A DNA stretch of 64,000 nt from Gibbula magus (Eukaryota > Mollusca > Gastropoda > Trochida > Trochidae), in the NCBI GenBank assembly GCA_936450465.1, contig OW388290.1:23487457-23551456 (forward strand). The letters run 5' to 3'. The notes under the pieces were generated by a model, which was not told where the DNA came from, did not search any database, and saw nothing but the letters and a program-made list of their open reading frames with translations. Made by a program: the position numbers and the translations under genes. Shown here in pieces: positions 11,075 to 26,000 of this stretch. Each line of letters starts with the position of its first letter. The first letter of the stretch is position 1.

Positions 11075-14000
11075 GTATGTATATGTTGATTTGTATATTA
11101 TTCTCAATGTGAAATGTATTTTTTTGTGTATTTGATATATTTGTTATCTAGTCGATTCACATCAAATAAGAAACCAAATGTATTAGTGATAGAAATGTGC
11201 AGGGATGAGAATTTGTAGGGTTTTCGTTGATTTCAGTGTTTTTTAAAGCTTGTGTGGGACAGCTTTGAGATTCAAAAATGCTTCCCAAGAGTTGAGTGTA
11301 ACTCTGGTCATTTTTCTGCATTTGGGTCAGTTTTATAACTTACACATTAGTTAAGTTGAAAAAATGCTACAACCCAGATACATTTCAGTGATTTTCATGT
11401 CTCTGTATTCTTATCCCCTAATGTGATTAATACTCTAATTTGAAGATTTGATTAAATATTTTCTTTTGATTCACCTCACTCAAACATTAACATATTACCA
11501 TTTACATGTACCGGTATATAATAACTTATAATGGTTATTGTAACACATTGTATGAAACAAATGGTCAAATTCATATTCTTTATGAAAAATTGTTGGCCTA
11601 TGTATAAAGAACATGTTATTAACCATGTACATGCTGCAGGTGTTTGAGAATGCCCCAGCTGGCGAGATGACAGAGAAATGGGGAGATATCCTCCAGTTCT
11701 GCAGTCACGTATCCAAGCTGATGGTCACAGAGATTAGACGGCGAGCATCCAATCAGTCTACAGGTGGGTGGATTACAATCAACACCTGTAGTCTACATGT
11801 GAAAATTTATCTTGCAAAAGGTTTAGACTCTTATGATCCCGAACCTTGAATTTTAACTAACTTATTACCCAACTAACTAAAAATCTAAAATGATTATTAT
11901 CCTGGTTCAGGTCCTCCTCATAAATATAGAGGATAGTAATCATTTTTGTTTTTCTCAAATTTGTTGGGCGCTACTAAGATAGTCATAAGCCAGTGTTAAT
12001 AAATAGTACTTAGGACTATCTTAACGCAAAGAGAGCTTTGAAAATCTAGGTTCTGGTGATGTAACCCTTAACATTAAGGAAGTTTTATCTATGGTTTTAA
12101 TGTATTTTATACTATGTGTTAAATTCTAATTTCATTTATAGTTAGTTAATTAAATGTTAATGCTTTCTGCTTGCTGAATGTTTGGTATTATTCTTATTAA
12201 AGCAAATTGGTATTTCAGGATGGCAGTGACAAGCTTTAGAACCATTCTAAATATAGATGCAAGCATGTTAAAAATATATATGATAATGCTTAACATGTTT
12301 CTCTTTAAATCCAGAGGCTGCAAGTTGTGCCATTGTGAGGTTTCTTGAGATAGAATCTGGAGAGTCCAACAGCAATGGGTGGACATTACTGACCTCCATC
12401 AATCTCCTGTCCATTGGGGACCAGGCATTGATCGACTGTATGACGGCAGCCTCCCTCCCGTCTACCCTCGTCAAATGTCTGTATCTCTTCTTCGACCTCC
12501 CCCCTGACACTATCATGGACACACTTCAACCAGGTTGTGAATTTACCCCAAAGGAACGCAGGATCCTACTTCAGAAAGTGTTTGTACAGGTAAGTTATGA
12601 GAGGAAATTTTAACTTTGTTCAGCTTCGGATCAAGAGGTCCGCCTGGGGCATGGCACCTTTTTCTGCAGTAGAGAACTGTTCTACACGCAGTAGGGTTTA
12701 GGTGCAATGCTACACTGAATTTCAGCGTAGTACCACCCATGGTTCGCTAGTTCCAGCCGATGCTCGCAGGTTTCACCACAATGCATAGCCACATGGCATT
12801 GCGGGCTTTCTCCCTGCCATAATACTAGCATTTGCAATATAAGTGAAATACTCTTGAAAGCGGCATTAAACCACAACTCACTCACTCAAACTTCTATCGT
12901 TACCTCTGTTACTCGTTGAGCACTGTATCAGCATGAGAAGTTAATTGTACAATCAGCGACGTTTCAAAATGAGCATCTGTATCTAGAGCTGCTTCATCTG
13001 TGTTGCGCACATATTGTTTTACAAGACAAAAGAATTTGAATATGTAAAACGATTTTTCATTGGACAAAATAAGGATTTTACCAGTCTTCCAAACTTTAAC
13101 CGCTAGGGGAGTATACTAGAATAGTGAAATATTGACTATATGCAACAGAGCTTATGATAGAAACCTGAAGGGAGTAACCTCTGTGGGAAGAGAATGATGG
13201 GGTGCCAGATTCGGTTGGATAGCCGATCTTCAGTTGGTAGCCAATGTTGTTTTTGTCCTTCTTAACGGGTTGTACTTCCTTTAAAATGAGAAGAGAATTG
13301 TTTGCCTAATTGATTTAGCAGCTTAAATGTTAATCAATATCTTTTATTACAGTATTTTGATATGTGAAATATTTAGTCTTGTTGAGGGAGAAAAAATTAA
13401 ATGTCATCAAACACTGATTTAGGAAACCACCTGAACGTAGTATTGATTCAAGATTGGTTTTTTTTTAAACTTCAAACTTCCCTGAAATATGAGGATAAAC
13501 AACATCTTGTCAAACATAAACTAAGTAAACAGATAAGGTTTTTTCATGGTTTCACACAACAATTATGATAAAAAATCTTTTTTTTTTCCCACCTTGATTC
13601 ACAGATTTAGATAGTACCGTATATTACTGTGTATAAGACGACTTTTTTTATACCAGAAAATAGGGGGTCGAAGAAGGGGGTCGTCTTATACACAAGGGCT
13701 ATGTTTCAGAAGAAGAAATTTTGAAGTTTCGTTGACGAACTCACGATGTTGAAACCGGAAACAGCAATACAGAATATCGATGTCAACTCATGCTTACAAA
13801 ATGGAAATAAACTATACTTTTATAATTATTATGTTTTATTATGGGTTTTTAGCTCATCAGGCCTGAAAGGCCCGATGGGCTTATGGCATGGCGTCCGTCC
13901 ATCCGTCCATCCGTCCATCCGTCCGTAAACTTTGCGCATTTTCGACTTCTTCTCCAGAACCAATGACTCCACAGAGCTAAAATTTTATGTGCAGACTCCT

Positions 14001-17000
14001 TGGCCAATGGGGATTCTAAATTGTAGATTTCGTGACCCCATGACCCCAAATGGGGTCACAGGGGTCACATTCTTAAAAACCTATTTTCATCTTCTTCTCC
14101 AGTTCCAAAACGTCAAGAGAGCTGAAAAGTTGGGTACAGACTCCTTGGCCAATGGGGATTCTAAATTGTAGATTTCGTGACCCCATGACCCCAAATGGGG
14201 TCACAGGGGTCACATCCTTAAAAACCTATTCATCTTCTTCTCCAGTTCCAAAAGGTCAAGAGAGCTGAAAAGTTGTGTGCAGACTCCTTGGCCAATGGGG
14301 ATACTAAATTGTACACTTTGTGACCCCGTGACCCCAAATGGGGTCACAGGGGTCACATCCTTAAAAACCTCTTTTCATCTTCTTCTCCAGTTCCAAAAGG
14401 TCTAGAGAGCTGAAAAATTGTGTGCAGACTCCTTGGCCAATGGGGATTCTAAATTGTAGATCGTGTGACCCCGCGAAATCAAATGGGGTCACCGGGGTCA
14501 CATCCTTAAAAACCTATTTTCATCTTCTTCTCCAGTTCCAAAAGGTCTAGAGAGCTGAGAAGTTGTGTGCAGACTCCTTGGCCAATGGGGATTTTAAATT
14601 GTAGATTTCGTGACCCCATGACCCAAAATGGGGTCACAGGGGTCACATCCTTAAAAACCTATTTTCATCTTCTTCTCTAGTTCCAAAAGGTCTAGTGAGC
14701 TGAAAAGTTGTGTGCAGACTCCTTGGCCAACGGGGATTCTAAATTGTGTGACCCTGTGACCCCAAATGGGATCACAGTGGTCATGATCTAAGAACCTATC
14801 TTTTGCTTGTAAACAATAATTTTAATCAACTTTAGATAGTAAATCAATGAAATCCTGATGAGCTACAGAGCCCATGGCTCTATTTTTTTATTACTATATG
14901 GAGTTAAATACTTAAAATATATTTGATAATTCATTTAAACATAATAAGTTGACAGACCAAAAGTGGTACCAGCAGTCAAGCAAACGATCGATAAATTAAG
15001 TGACGTGGACCAATGAAATTCTACAACTTATCCATTCATTCATGACGTGGACCAATGAAATTCTACAACTAACCTATTCATTCATAAAACTTGACAAGCT
15101 TATCTCGATAAACACGTGTCATTGACGTAAAGTTAATTCCAATCAGGGCAGTTATTCATTTACGTATCCGGTAATTGTCTTAGCTTTGTTGTGTTCTTAT
15201 CAGTAATTGGTTTGTATATCCTTCTCTGGATTTACATGGTCAACGATTAATAAACACGTCTTTAGCTTTACTGCATTGAGTGGCCCCTCGCTATAACACA
15301 CGTTGGGAGCCAAATACTGACAGCCGCGTAATAGAGAATCAGCGGTAAAGTGAACCAGAGTTGGAATGAAAAATAATGGCTTGACTTCAGCTATCAAACA
15401 TTACCAACCTTTCAAAAGCATTCTGCAGTGTTAAATACAACTAGTTCAACTTTGTTTATAAGAAGGGACAAATATTTACAACACTACGATAGAAATCTAG
15501 ACATAAAATCTTGCTTGGCTTCGGTCATGCGCAATCAAGCTTGGTTATCAAAGCTCTTCACACCATTTGATTCTTATAAACACTGAAGCGACTTCTAAAT
15601 CTGTGTATGGACTATCGGCTTTGTTTAGATGTTATAACATGGCGAATATTTACGATAGATTGTTGACTGTAGTGTTGCTAATCTCGCTTGAACTGACAAG
15701 AAAATGACATATCATTAAAAAATAAGAACAAACACCGTAAGAAAACGTATGTATTTTTTATTTTGGTACATTTAGAACAATTTATTTAAAAAAAGGTATG
15801 ATTTCATACACTGATATTATTCATCGAAATAAAATGCCACAACAGTCTTTTATCAACATTGATTTAATAGAAGTTCACTCCTGACATGCTATATATCTGC
15901 CAATCGACAATAAGGGTACAATGATATACCGATGCATCGCACTTCATAGGTGTAAGATACGATATATGATAGGAATTGCCAGTGAAATGATACGATACGA
16001 AATTATATACTGTGAAATTTATTTCTTCTCTTGTCAAATACAGTATATGCTTTCTCATTAGAGTTTGACAGTATTTCAACATGAAAACATTGGGAATTTT
16101 TAAAATAAATTATCTGATGAAACATAAAACTGAATGATCCAAACTTTGAGACCCAGGTTTTAATAAATTTTCGCGATACATATCGATTCGTGGCAGCTGT
16201 ATCGAGATATGCATCGTATCGTGACCTACCTGCGTGGTTGCAACCCTATCGACAAGAGAAGTTTACCTCTGTTTATCTCTGTGCAGGTGTTGGTGCGGCT
16301 GTGTAACCACGTGTCCCCGGCGGAGGAGCTGGCCAGGAAGGATGACCTGAGTCTGCTGTTCAGCGCCATTACCAGCTGGTGTCCTCTCTCCAACACAGCC
16401 TGGAGGAAGAGTGCTGCCGAGGTCCTGGTTACTCTCTCTCGACATGGACTCTCTCACGTCGTAGTCAAGTATATACATGGTACGTGGAGACTATTGGTGT
16501 GATGCTGATGCTTGTAGGTATCACCTCGCTACACACCTCTTCCCAACCCATCTCAAAATCAATTGGTGTTATGCTGATGCTTGTAGGTATCACCTCGCTA
16601 CACACCTCTCCCCAACCGATCTCAAAATCAATTGGTGTTATGCTGATGCTTGCAGGTATCACCTTGCTACACACCTCTCCCCAACCCACCTCAAAATCAA
16701 TTGGTGTTATGCTAATGCTTGTAGGTATCACCTCGCTACACACCTCTTCCCAACCCATCTCAAAATCAATTGGTGTTATGCTGATGCTTGTAGGTATCAC
16801 CTCGCTACACACCTCTCCCCAACCCATCTCAAAATCAATTGGTGTTATGCTGATGCTTGTAGGTATCACCTCGCTACACACCTCTCCCCAACCCACCTCA
16901 AAATCAATTGGTGTTATGCTGATGCTTGTAGGTATCACCTCGCTACACACCTCTTCCCAACCCATCTCAAAATCAATTGGTGTTATGCTGATGCTTGTAG

Positions 17001-20000
17001 GTATCACCTCGCTACACATCTCTCCCCAACCCACCTCAAAATCAATTGGTGTTATGCTAATGCTTGTAGGTATCACATCGCTACACATCTCTCCCCAACC
17101 CACCTCAAAATTAATTGGTGTTATGCTAATGCTTGTAGGTATCACCTCGCTACACACTTCTTCCCAACCCATCTCAAAATCAATTGGTGTTATGCTAATG
17201 CTTGTAGGTATCACCTCGCTACACATCTCTCCCCAACCCACCTCAAAATCAATTGGTGTTATGCTAATGCTTGTAGGTATCACATCGCTACACATCTCTC
17301 CCCAACCCACCTCAAAATTAATTGGTGTTATGCTAATGCTTGTAGGTATCACCTCGCTACACATCTCTCCCCAACCAACCTCAAAATTAATTGGTGTTAT
17401 GCTAATGCTTGTAGGTATCACCTCGCTACACATCACTCCCCAACCCACCTCAAAATTAATTGGTGTTATGCTAATGCTTGTAGGTATCACCTCGCTACAC
17501 ATCTCTCCCCAACCCACCTCAAAATTAATTGGTGTTATGCTAATGCTTGTAGGTATCACCTCGCTACACATCTCTCCCCAACCCACCTCAAAATTAATTG
17601 GTGTTATGCTAATGCTTGTAGGTATCACCTCGCTACACATCACTCCCCAACCCACCTCAAAATTAATTGGTGTTATGCTAATGCTTGTAGGTATCACCTC
17701 GCTACACATCACTCCCCAACCCACCTCAAAATCAATTGGTGTTATGCTAATGCTTGTAGGTATCACCTCGCTACACACCTCTTCCCAACCCATCTCAAAA
17801 TCAATTGGTGTTATGCTGATGCTTGTAGGTATCACCTCGCTACACACCTCTCCCCAACCCATCTCAAAATCAATTGGTGTTATGCTGATGCTTGTAGGTA
17901 TCACCTCGCTACACACCTCTCCCCAACCCACCTCAAAATCAATTGGTGTTATGCTGATGCTTGTAGGTATCACCTCGCTACACACCTCTTCCCAACCCAT
18001 CTCAAAATCAATTGGTGTTATGCTGATGCTTGTAGGTATCACCTCGCTACACATCTCTCCCCAACCCACCTCAAAATCAATTGGTGTTATGCTAATGCTT
18101 GTAGGTATCACATCGCTACACATCTCTCCCCAACCCACCTCAAAATTAATTGGTGTTATGCTAATGCTTGTAGGTATCACCTCGCTACACACTTCTTCCC
18201 AACCCATCTCAAAATCAATTGGTGTTATGCTAATGCTTGTAGGTATCACCTCGCTACACATCTCTCCCCAACCCACCTCAAAATCAATTGGTGTTATGCT
18301 AATGCTTGTAGGTATCACATCGCTACACATCTCTCCCCAACCCACCTCAAAATTAATTGGTGTTATGCTAATGCTTGTAGGTATCACCTCGCTACACATC
18401 TCTCCCCAACCAACCTCAAAATTAATTGGTGTTATGCTAATGCTTGTAGGTATCACCTCGCTACACATCACTCCCCAACCCACCTCAAAATTAATTGGTG
18501 TTATGCTAATGCTTGTAGGTATCACCTCGCTACACATCTCTCCCCAACCCACCTCAAAATTAATTGGTGTTATGCTAATGCTTGTAGGTATCACCTCGCT
18601 ACACATCTCTCCCCAACCCACCTCAAAATTAATTGGTGTTATGCTAATGCTTGTAGGTATCACCTCGCTACACATCACTCCCCAACCCACCTCAAAATTA
18701 ATTGGTGTTATGCTAATGCTTGTAGGTATCACCTCGCTACACATCTCTCCCCAACCATACCTCAAAATTAATTGGTTCTATGCTAATGCTTGTATGTATC
18801 ACCTCGCTACACATCTCTCCCCAACCAGACCTCAAAATTAATTGGTTCTATGCTAATGCTTGTAGGTATCGCCTCGCTACACATCTCTCCCCAACCCACC
18901 TCAAAATCAATTGGTGTTATGCTGATGCTTGCAGGTATCACCTCGCTACACACCTCTCCCCAACCCACCTCAAAATTAATTGGTGTTATGCTAATGCTTG
19001 TAGGTATCACCTCGCTACACATCTCTCCCCAACCATACCTCAAAATTAATTGGTTCTATGCTAATGCTTGTAGGTATCACCTCGCTACACATCTCTCCCC
19101 AACCATACCTCAAAATTAATTGGTTCTATGCTAATGCTTGTAGGTATCACCTCGCTACACATCTCTCCCCAACCATACCTCAAACTTAATTGGTTCTATG
19201 CTAATGCTTGTAGGTATCACCTCGCTACACATCTCTCCCCAACCCACCTCAAAATCAGTTGGTGTTATGCTAATGCTTGCAGGTATCACCTCGCTACACA
19301 CCTCTCCCCAACCCACCTCAAAATCAATTGGTGTTATGCTAATGCTTGCAGGTATCATCTCACTGCAATTGGGAAAATTCTTTAAATATGTCAAACCCAT
19401 TATTACCTCTCCCAATCTCGCAATATTTGTGTGGTAAGCTCGAGAATTTTGATTTTGTTATCTTATGTTGCCTATAACCGTGAAGAAGGAGAAATAGCGA
19501 TAAAGTATATAGATATAGTAGCACTATTCACTTGATTCTTTTCATATTGTTCACCACAGTGAGAGAAATGAATATTTATTTGAATTCATGTTTGTGTATT
19601 ATAATGTATTATACCGGTATAATAAAAAAGTAACCATTTTTGATTATGACATTCAGTTATTTGATCATTGCTAATGACTGTGATGCTGTTGAAACAGCAG
19701 TAAACAATAACTCACTCAGTTATTTGTGATAACATAGCTATTTTCATTTCAGATAAAGGTTGTGTGCGACACTGTATAGAAAATATGCAGCGAGTACAGG
19801 AGTTATCTCCCCTGGAACTGGTTGAGATGTTTGTCACAGTGTTCTGCTTCTTGAAGGATTCCAGTGAAGTGTCCCAGACGTTGCTTGATGATTTCAGATC
19901 ATGTCAGGGATATGTCTTTCTCTCAGAGTTTTTCCTCAGGTAAGCAGCTTCTGAAAATAATTTCCAATTTTGGAAGCTTAAAAAAATAACCACAGGCACC

Positions 20001-23000
20001 AGACCCTAAATATACAAATAGGTATACATATCTACCTTACCAATACCTTACCAGTTCTGTGAAAATAACTGACAAGATTTTACTAAAGGTTAATGACATC
20101 TTTAATAGACAGAAATAGTATTTACCACATTTGGGCTTAATTTGGTAAACATTTAACAAGTTTTCTCTTCACCTACTGCTTCTTTGTCCAGACTTGAGCA
20201 GGATCCTGCGGAGGAGTCCCAGCAGGCCCTGAGGAACCTGGTGCTGCTGGTGGGATCGCTCACAACCTGCGGGTACCTGGAGCTCAAACCCACGCAGGCC
20301 AGCACTGGATCCCTCTTTCAGATGCCCGGCTTTGTCACCCCACAACCTGCAGGCAAAGGTAGGTCCATACTTGTCATATGTATAATCAAAGTAGACACGG
20401 TTACACCTATCTTAGCTGCTAAGAGATGAAGTAAAACTCATTGTTATGGCCTTTTAATAACCTGCAGGCAAAGATGCGTCCTTACTTGTCATATGTATAA
20501 TCAAAATGTATCAAGCATTATCAGGACAGACAGACTGCTAGACCTGTCTTGGCTGATGAAGTTATTGTTATGGCCACCCTTCAGCCTGCAGGTAAAGAAA
20601 GGTTCTTACCATTTGCTAATCACTCTTTGCTTCAGACACATAAAGTGAAGTAATGGTTATGATCCTTTCTCAAACTGTTGTTTATTGTTCCTTGTTGCAA
20701 TACAAGTATATAAAGTATAAAGTATTTTCTACTGAGCAGATTGAAATTCTAAAACCACGGACCTCTTGATTTGAAGCCGAACGCTTGACATTTTGATCAA
20801 TAGAAACTGTTTAATGATCTTGTTGAGAAATCACTTCAGTCAGGCACTGGCTATGTCATTTTGGATGGATTGTTAATAGATGTCATCAGTTTCTTTTTCC
20901 TCATAATGTCGATGGGAGGGTACATTCCAAGTCAATCGATGACAGCAGACAGAATGCTAATTAAACATTAATAATGCTTTGATTAAATTAGCTGTGGGAA
21001 AAGGTTGGAGATGTGGTGAACTGTAAAATGGTGACATGTCAAATGCTAACTGTATTTTGATATTTTGCTTTGTTGTACCATGTGTTAACCAGTCCCTGAC
21101 TCAGACAAGATAAGTTGTTAAGGGGAATGGTTGAGGTGTTATTTATTGTGGAGATGAAGTTTGAGAGGACATTCCTGTTTGTACAAAAATAGAGGAAATT
21201 ATATGAGTGTCTATGTCATACTATGTTGTTGACACGAGTGCCTGAAAACGAGAGCGTCATATATGCTGATATACAGACACAAGTGTCATCATGGTATGAC
21301 ATAGACTCCAAACAAGTCCTGTTACTACAAACAATACGCCAACATCTTCTTTCAACCAAAGACTGGATACCCACCATTACCGTTTAGAACTCACCGTCAT
21401 ATATGAAACATGACGTACTAACGTTGTTTATGATGTCATGTCACTATGACATAGTGACATTTTGCCGTAGGGCATCTTCTGAAAAATATTAACCTGGATG
21501 TGAATGTTCTAAAGGGTAATAATGCAATTAAAACTCTATCTTGGCTAAGATGTCATTTTAGATAAATTTTGAAAATAATTCAAACCTTCATTTAAAAAGG
21601 AATATGAGCATTGAAGCCATTCATCAGCACTGGTAGTGTACCATAGATCAGAATAATAATAATCAGATTATTTGTTTCATGGGTTGATATTATATTTAAT
21701 TGATGAAATTAAAGAGTTGCTATTCTGACTATAAACACTTCACAGTTCACACAGCTTTCCAGGAAATCAAGGTCAAATGACCTCTCTTATATATTCAAAG
21801 AAACATTCGGAACAACATTTACATTTATATTATTGGTATTTGATACCTCTGAAAACCAGGACTTTCTCTATGGAATATTGTAACAAATTTGTTGAAATTA
21901 CAAAAATAGACAAAAATCACATTGTAAATAGCAATAATCAGTTATTTAACTACTGTTAGTTTTAACTTTCATCTTGTATGCGAGGTTCTAATGTAGAATT
22001 TGACTCTGAAGATGTCAGCAGTGACGCAACCTGTCAAATTCATTGCGTATTTCAAATATTATTTTTCGTCAAATACGCAAGTTTTCTGCATCAGGGCAAA
22101 CACTGGACCCTGACATAATAGCAATAGACAATAGGTCCCTTTAAATTGTAGGCATGGCATCTTGTTTGTGTAGTCTAGTTATTAGGAATGTTAGGAGGCA
22201 ATTATTAATACAATGCATGGGCATGGAAAAGATATCTTATATTATGTACATTTAAATGTTTTGTTATATTAGGTACAAACATATGAGTATGATGTTTAAA
22301 ACAAATATCTAAGTGAAAGAGTTTGAATGAGACGTAGAGAGTTTGAAAATGAAAAGTTGCATTTTGGTACAGATGTACAATGCTCAGAGTTGTTTAGCAG
22401 CATGGTTCATGCCAAGTATAGAAATGTTATTTTGAGATTAGTGATGTGACGATAAAGTGATGTCCAAACATTATTTAATTTGGTACAATATGTATCACAA
22501 TACGCTATATTTTACCAGTTTGTAAAAAAAAGTATATTGTATATTTTTGCACAACTTTTACTTCCTGGTGATTAATAAATTAATAAAATTTGAGTGCAAC
22601 TATATGTATCACAATACAGGAAATGTTAGTGATAATGTCAGTGGAAGTATGACAATTATCAATTATGATATTTTGTCACAACTGTATTTATGAATACTGA
22701 GTTTTACATCATGTTTTTTGTTGTGTAGTTGAATGAGTGTTGTGACATTCTGATAAATTTATTTTGAAGCTTGATCAATAAATTAATTTGAGTGTGCATT
22801 TTAAACATTTCTTTTCTTGTGTATTATGTTAAAGTTTGCCATAACTTTGAGCACTGACTTGTTTTTGTTGCTGTTTTGACAGATGTACAACTGTTCTCCA
22901 GTGGTAGTAACAGTTGAGTACTGTCTAGCTCTTGAACTCTTCTCTGGGCATAATGGTGCTAACACTACTAAACCTACCAGGGCTAGAAATAATCTGAATA

Positions 23001-26000
23001 TCTGAAGTAGATACAGCGTATGAAATAAGGTCCGTCAGACTGTCCAGACCTTTTCGTTAGAGTTGGTAACATTTGAGATTTTTCTTTAATTTGCCATTTG
23101 AATGGACAAAATACTACTGGTTACTTTCCAAGCTTTTTTAGACGCTTCTTGATCGGACGCAAGGTCTCCATTTCCGTGAAAATGAAAGTAGAAGTGTGAA
23201 GATACTTATTAGATTATTGATGTTGTTCAGTTGGTCTGACATTCATTTTGACAAATCAGAATATTATTATGATTTACGTCATTCAAACTTGAAGGGACAC
23301 AATATTCTTACGAAAAGCAAGATGTTGTTGATAACAACTTCTCTATTTTGAATATACATAACATTTATGAAATATAAATATATTAGGGTATGCAGGGTAT
23401 ACCAAAATGAGAACATATATACTTTATAAGAAAATATGATAATTAAGAAAACTCATTCAAGGAGATTATAATATCTGAATATGTTATACATTGAGGATTT
23501 ACAATACAGTATAGTTTTATTTTGCTTTTGAAATTTAGGAGCAATATATATTGCAAATTATCTAGAAGTTATAAAAATTATTACACCTTCTTTCTTCTCC
23601 ATTTGGTATATAACACATCCAACATCTTAGTTAAAATAAATTAGCTTTCAAATCTTTTCTCTGAACTAGTTTTTATTTCTATTCCTGTATATTACATAGC
23701 ATGCTTCTACTAACACAGTGTTGCTAATGATGTGCTTGGCTTATTTCTTATATATTCATTTCGTCATTTATGGATAGTCTTTTTATAGTATTGTATCATT
23801 TAAATGCACTTTTCAATGGATTGTCATGCACAATGCACAATTTTGTTGATGTTTTTCAATTATTAGTTGAAATTTTGTTTTCTTTGAATAAATAAAATGA
23901 TTTTCATTTATATCCTCAATTAAAAAATGAATTAGTGAATAATTTTATTTTCTGGTTATTTAAATGATTTTTCCTTTTAATTGATATTTGTTATTTCGTC
24001 TGTTACTTTGTTTAGTTTCTCGATTTAAATGTGCTCTATCTTTCCGCTTTTCATTTATTTTATGTAATCTTGATTTGACCTATCGATACCTACATGTAAT
24101 TTGTATCAAGCGTGCTCCAAATTTGTGCTGTATGTAGTTTTGGTGGTATAGGTGCATGAGCGATATAACCAGTGCATGCTTTAGTATTGAATCACGTATA
24201 TTTAATCTATATCTATTCAATCATTTATATCATTATCCTATCATTGTTATACCGTGAGGGAGCCATATGACCATATTCCCTCCCTTATAGTACAAAGTGC
24301 CTTGGGTAGGACATCATTCATACTTGTCCCCTTACAAGGACTCTGTGAATTGTGAAACTGTATAGCCTGGGTCCCGTATAACAAAGCAATTGTAAAGTTT
24401 CTTTTAACATTGGTTACAATCGATTGTAGCCTTATAATCGATTGTAAACTTGTGTTTTGAGGAACAGGGACCTGGCCCTCTCCTTGTCAACCCTTGATAT
24501 TGTTAACTATAGATTGATAATAACATCGTCCATGAATGTTTTTCTTCCAGGTGTCAGTGTACGCAACCTTCACGCTTTCCAAGTGTTGCAGTCAGTATTC
24601 CTCAAGGTAACAAATTCTTCTTGTTCATATTGGGAGACGGAAGAAGGAACCACCGAAACCAGACAAATCTTGGTTGAATACATTTATTCATAGTTTGCTT
24701 CTGTTTCGACCACAGTCTTCCTCAGAAAATATACTTCTCTGGTTTCGATGGTTTCTTCTCACTACATACCAACCCTTTGGTTGGTTCACCAAGGCCATTA
24801 GTGGATCCAGGAGATCTCCCAGCCCCTACTTAACTGTCACTATGCTTGACAATGATTAGACTAGCTGATCTTCAGTTCTTGTGCTTATATAAAAAAAAAC
24901 TAACAAGACCTACAATAAATTGACTATGTTATCTATATACAGCATTCAAAGGGTACATATTTGTACTGAAAACAGTGTGCAACAAATTTCCAATGGACAT
25001 TAAAGAATTATCTTATCTTATCTTATATTTCCTGTCTCTCTTGATGTCATATCAGCGGGAAAAAAAACAGAAATTAACATTTTAAAGTAAGGAGAAATCA
25101 AGTTATCTTCAAAGTGCAATTTTTCTAGTAAGGCCTGTTAAGATATTTCTGGGTTATCTAAACAAATCAGTGTGAACTAATTGTCCCCAATGATTCCACT
25201 GCCAGGCCCAGACGAGTCAGCTGTGCAGTACGATCCTGGACGTGATGAGCAGCATCTACCACCAGGACAACGCTAACTACTTCATCTTGGAGCCCCAACA
25301 CACACTCTCACAGTTCGCAGAGAAGATCTATCTCAAACCCCCAGATATACAGGTATGCAGCAGTACATGAAGTGTGAAGACTAGCCAGTCCAAAATATGT
25401 ATTCAATGATTGAAAAAAATAGATACTAACTTATGATACATAGATTTTAGTGTATTATGTAATGGCCATATGAATAGTATACAATTTCTCCTTGAGTTAC
25501 AACTTCATTTTGGTAAACCTGTCCACAGGTTATGAATTGTGATATTGTTTTGTTGTTGTTAATAGCTCTTCACTTTGCTTCAGTTGAAGTTCTTCGAGCT
25601 GATGGAGTTCATTGTGTTCAACTTGAACTTTGTTCCCTGTAAAGAGCTCATCAGTCTCAGCATTCTCATCAAATCACAACAGTAAGTGCAGAGTTGTTGT
25701 TCCTGTTAGCATACAAAGAAGTGCTCATCCAAACTTTCATCAGAGTTTACACTTACACTGTAGGCGATAGATGGAAAACGTGAAGTCCCGCTATCACGTG
25801 ACCAGGTTGACTCGACCTTACGTTTGGGTGCGTGATCATCACTGTCACTCACACATCATGGATTGCTATGAAGGATAACATTACTGATCACATTATCAAT
25901 CTCTTTCGGAAATAGAAGGTATATGCACTTACTTTCACTGTATCATATTTCACTAAATATCTAAAATGAAGATTTTGATAATATTTCCTTCAAAGTAATG

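Noticed and set aside
13746..14171. Short ORFs in the 13.9-kb repeat
   Set aside because: They run through TCCG microsatellite and tandem units and recur in other copies only as repeat translation.
16379..18841. Very long open frames (over 750 codons) on both strands in intron 4
   Set aside because: They are by-products of a 69-bp tandem repeat, whose length is a multiple of three. Flanking WDFY3 exons splice across it in phase.
16493..19368. CRISPR-like array
   Set aside because: The units are fully repetitive with no unique spacers, and the context is an animal intron.
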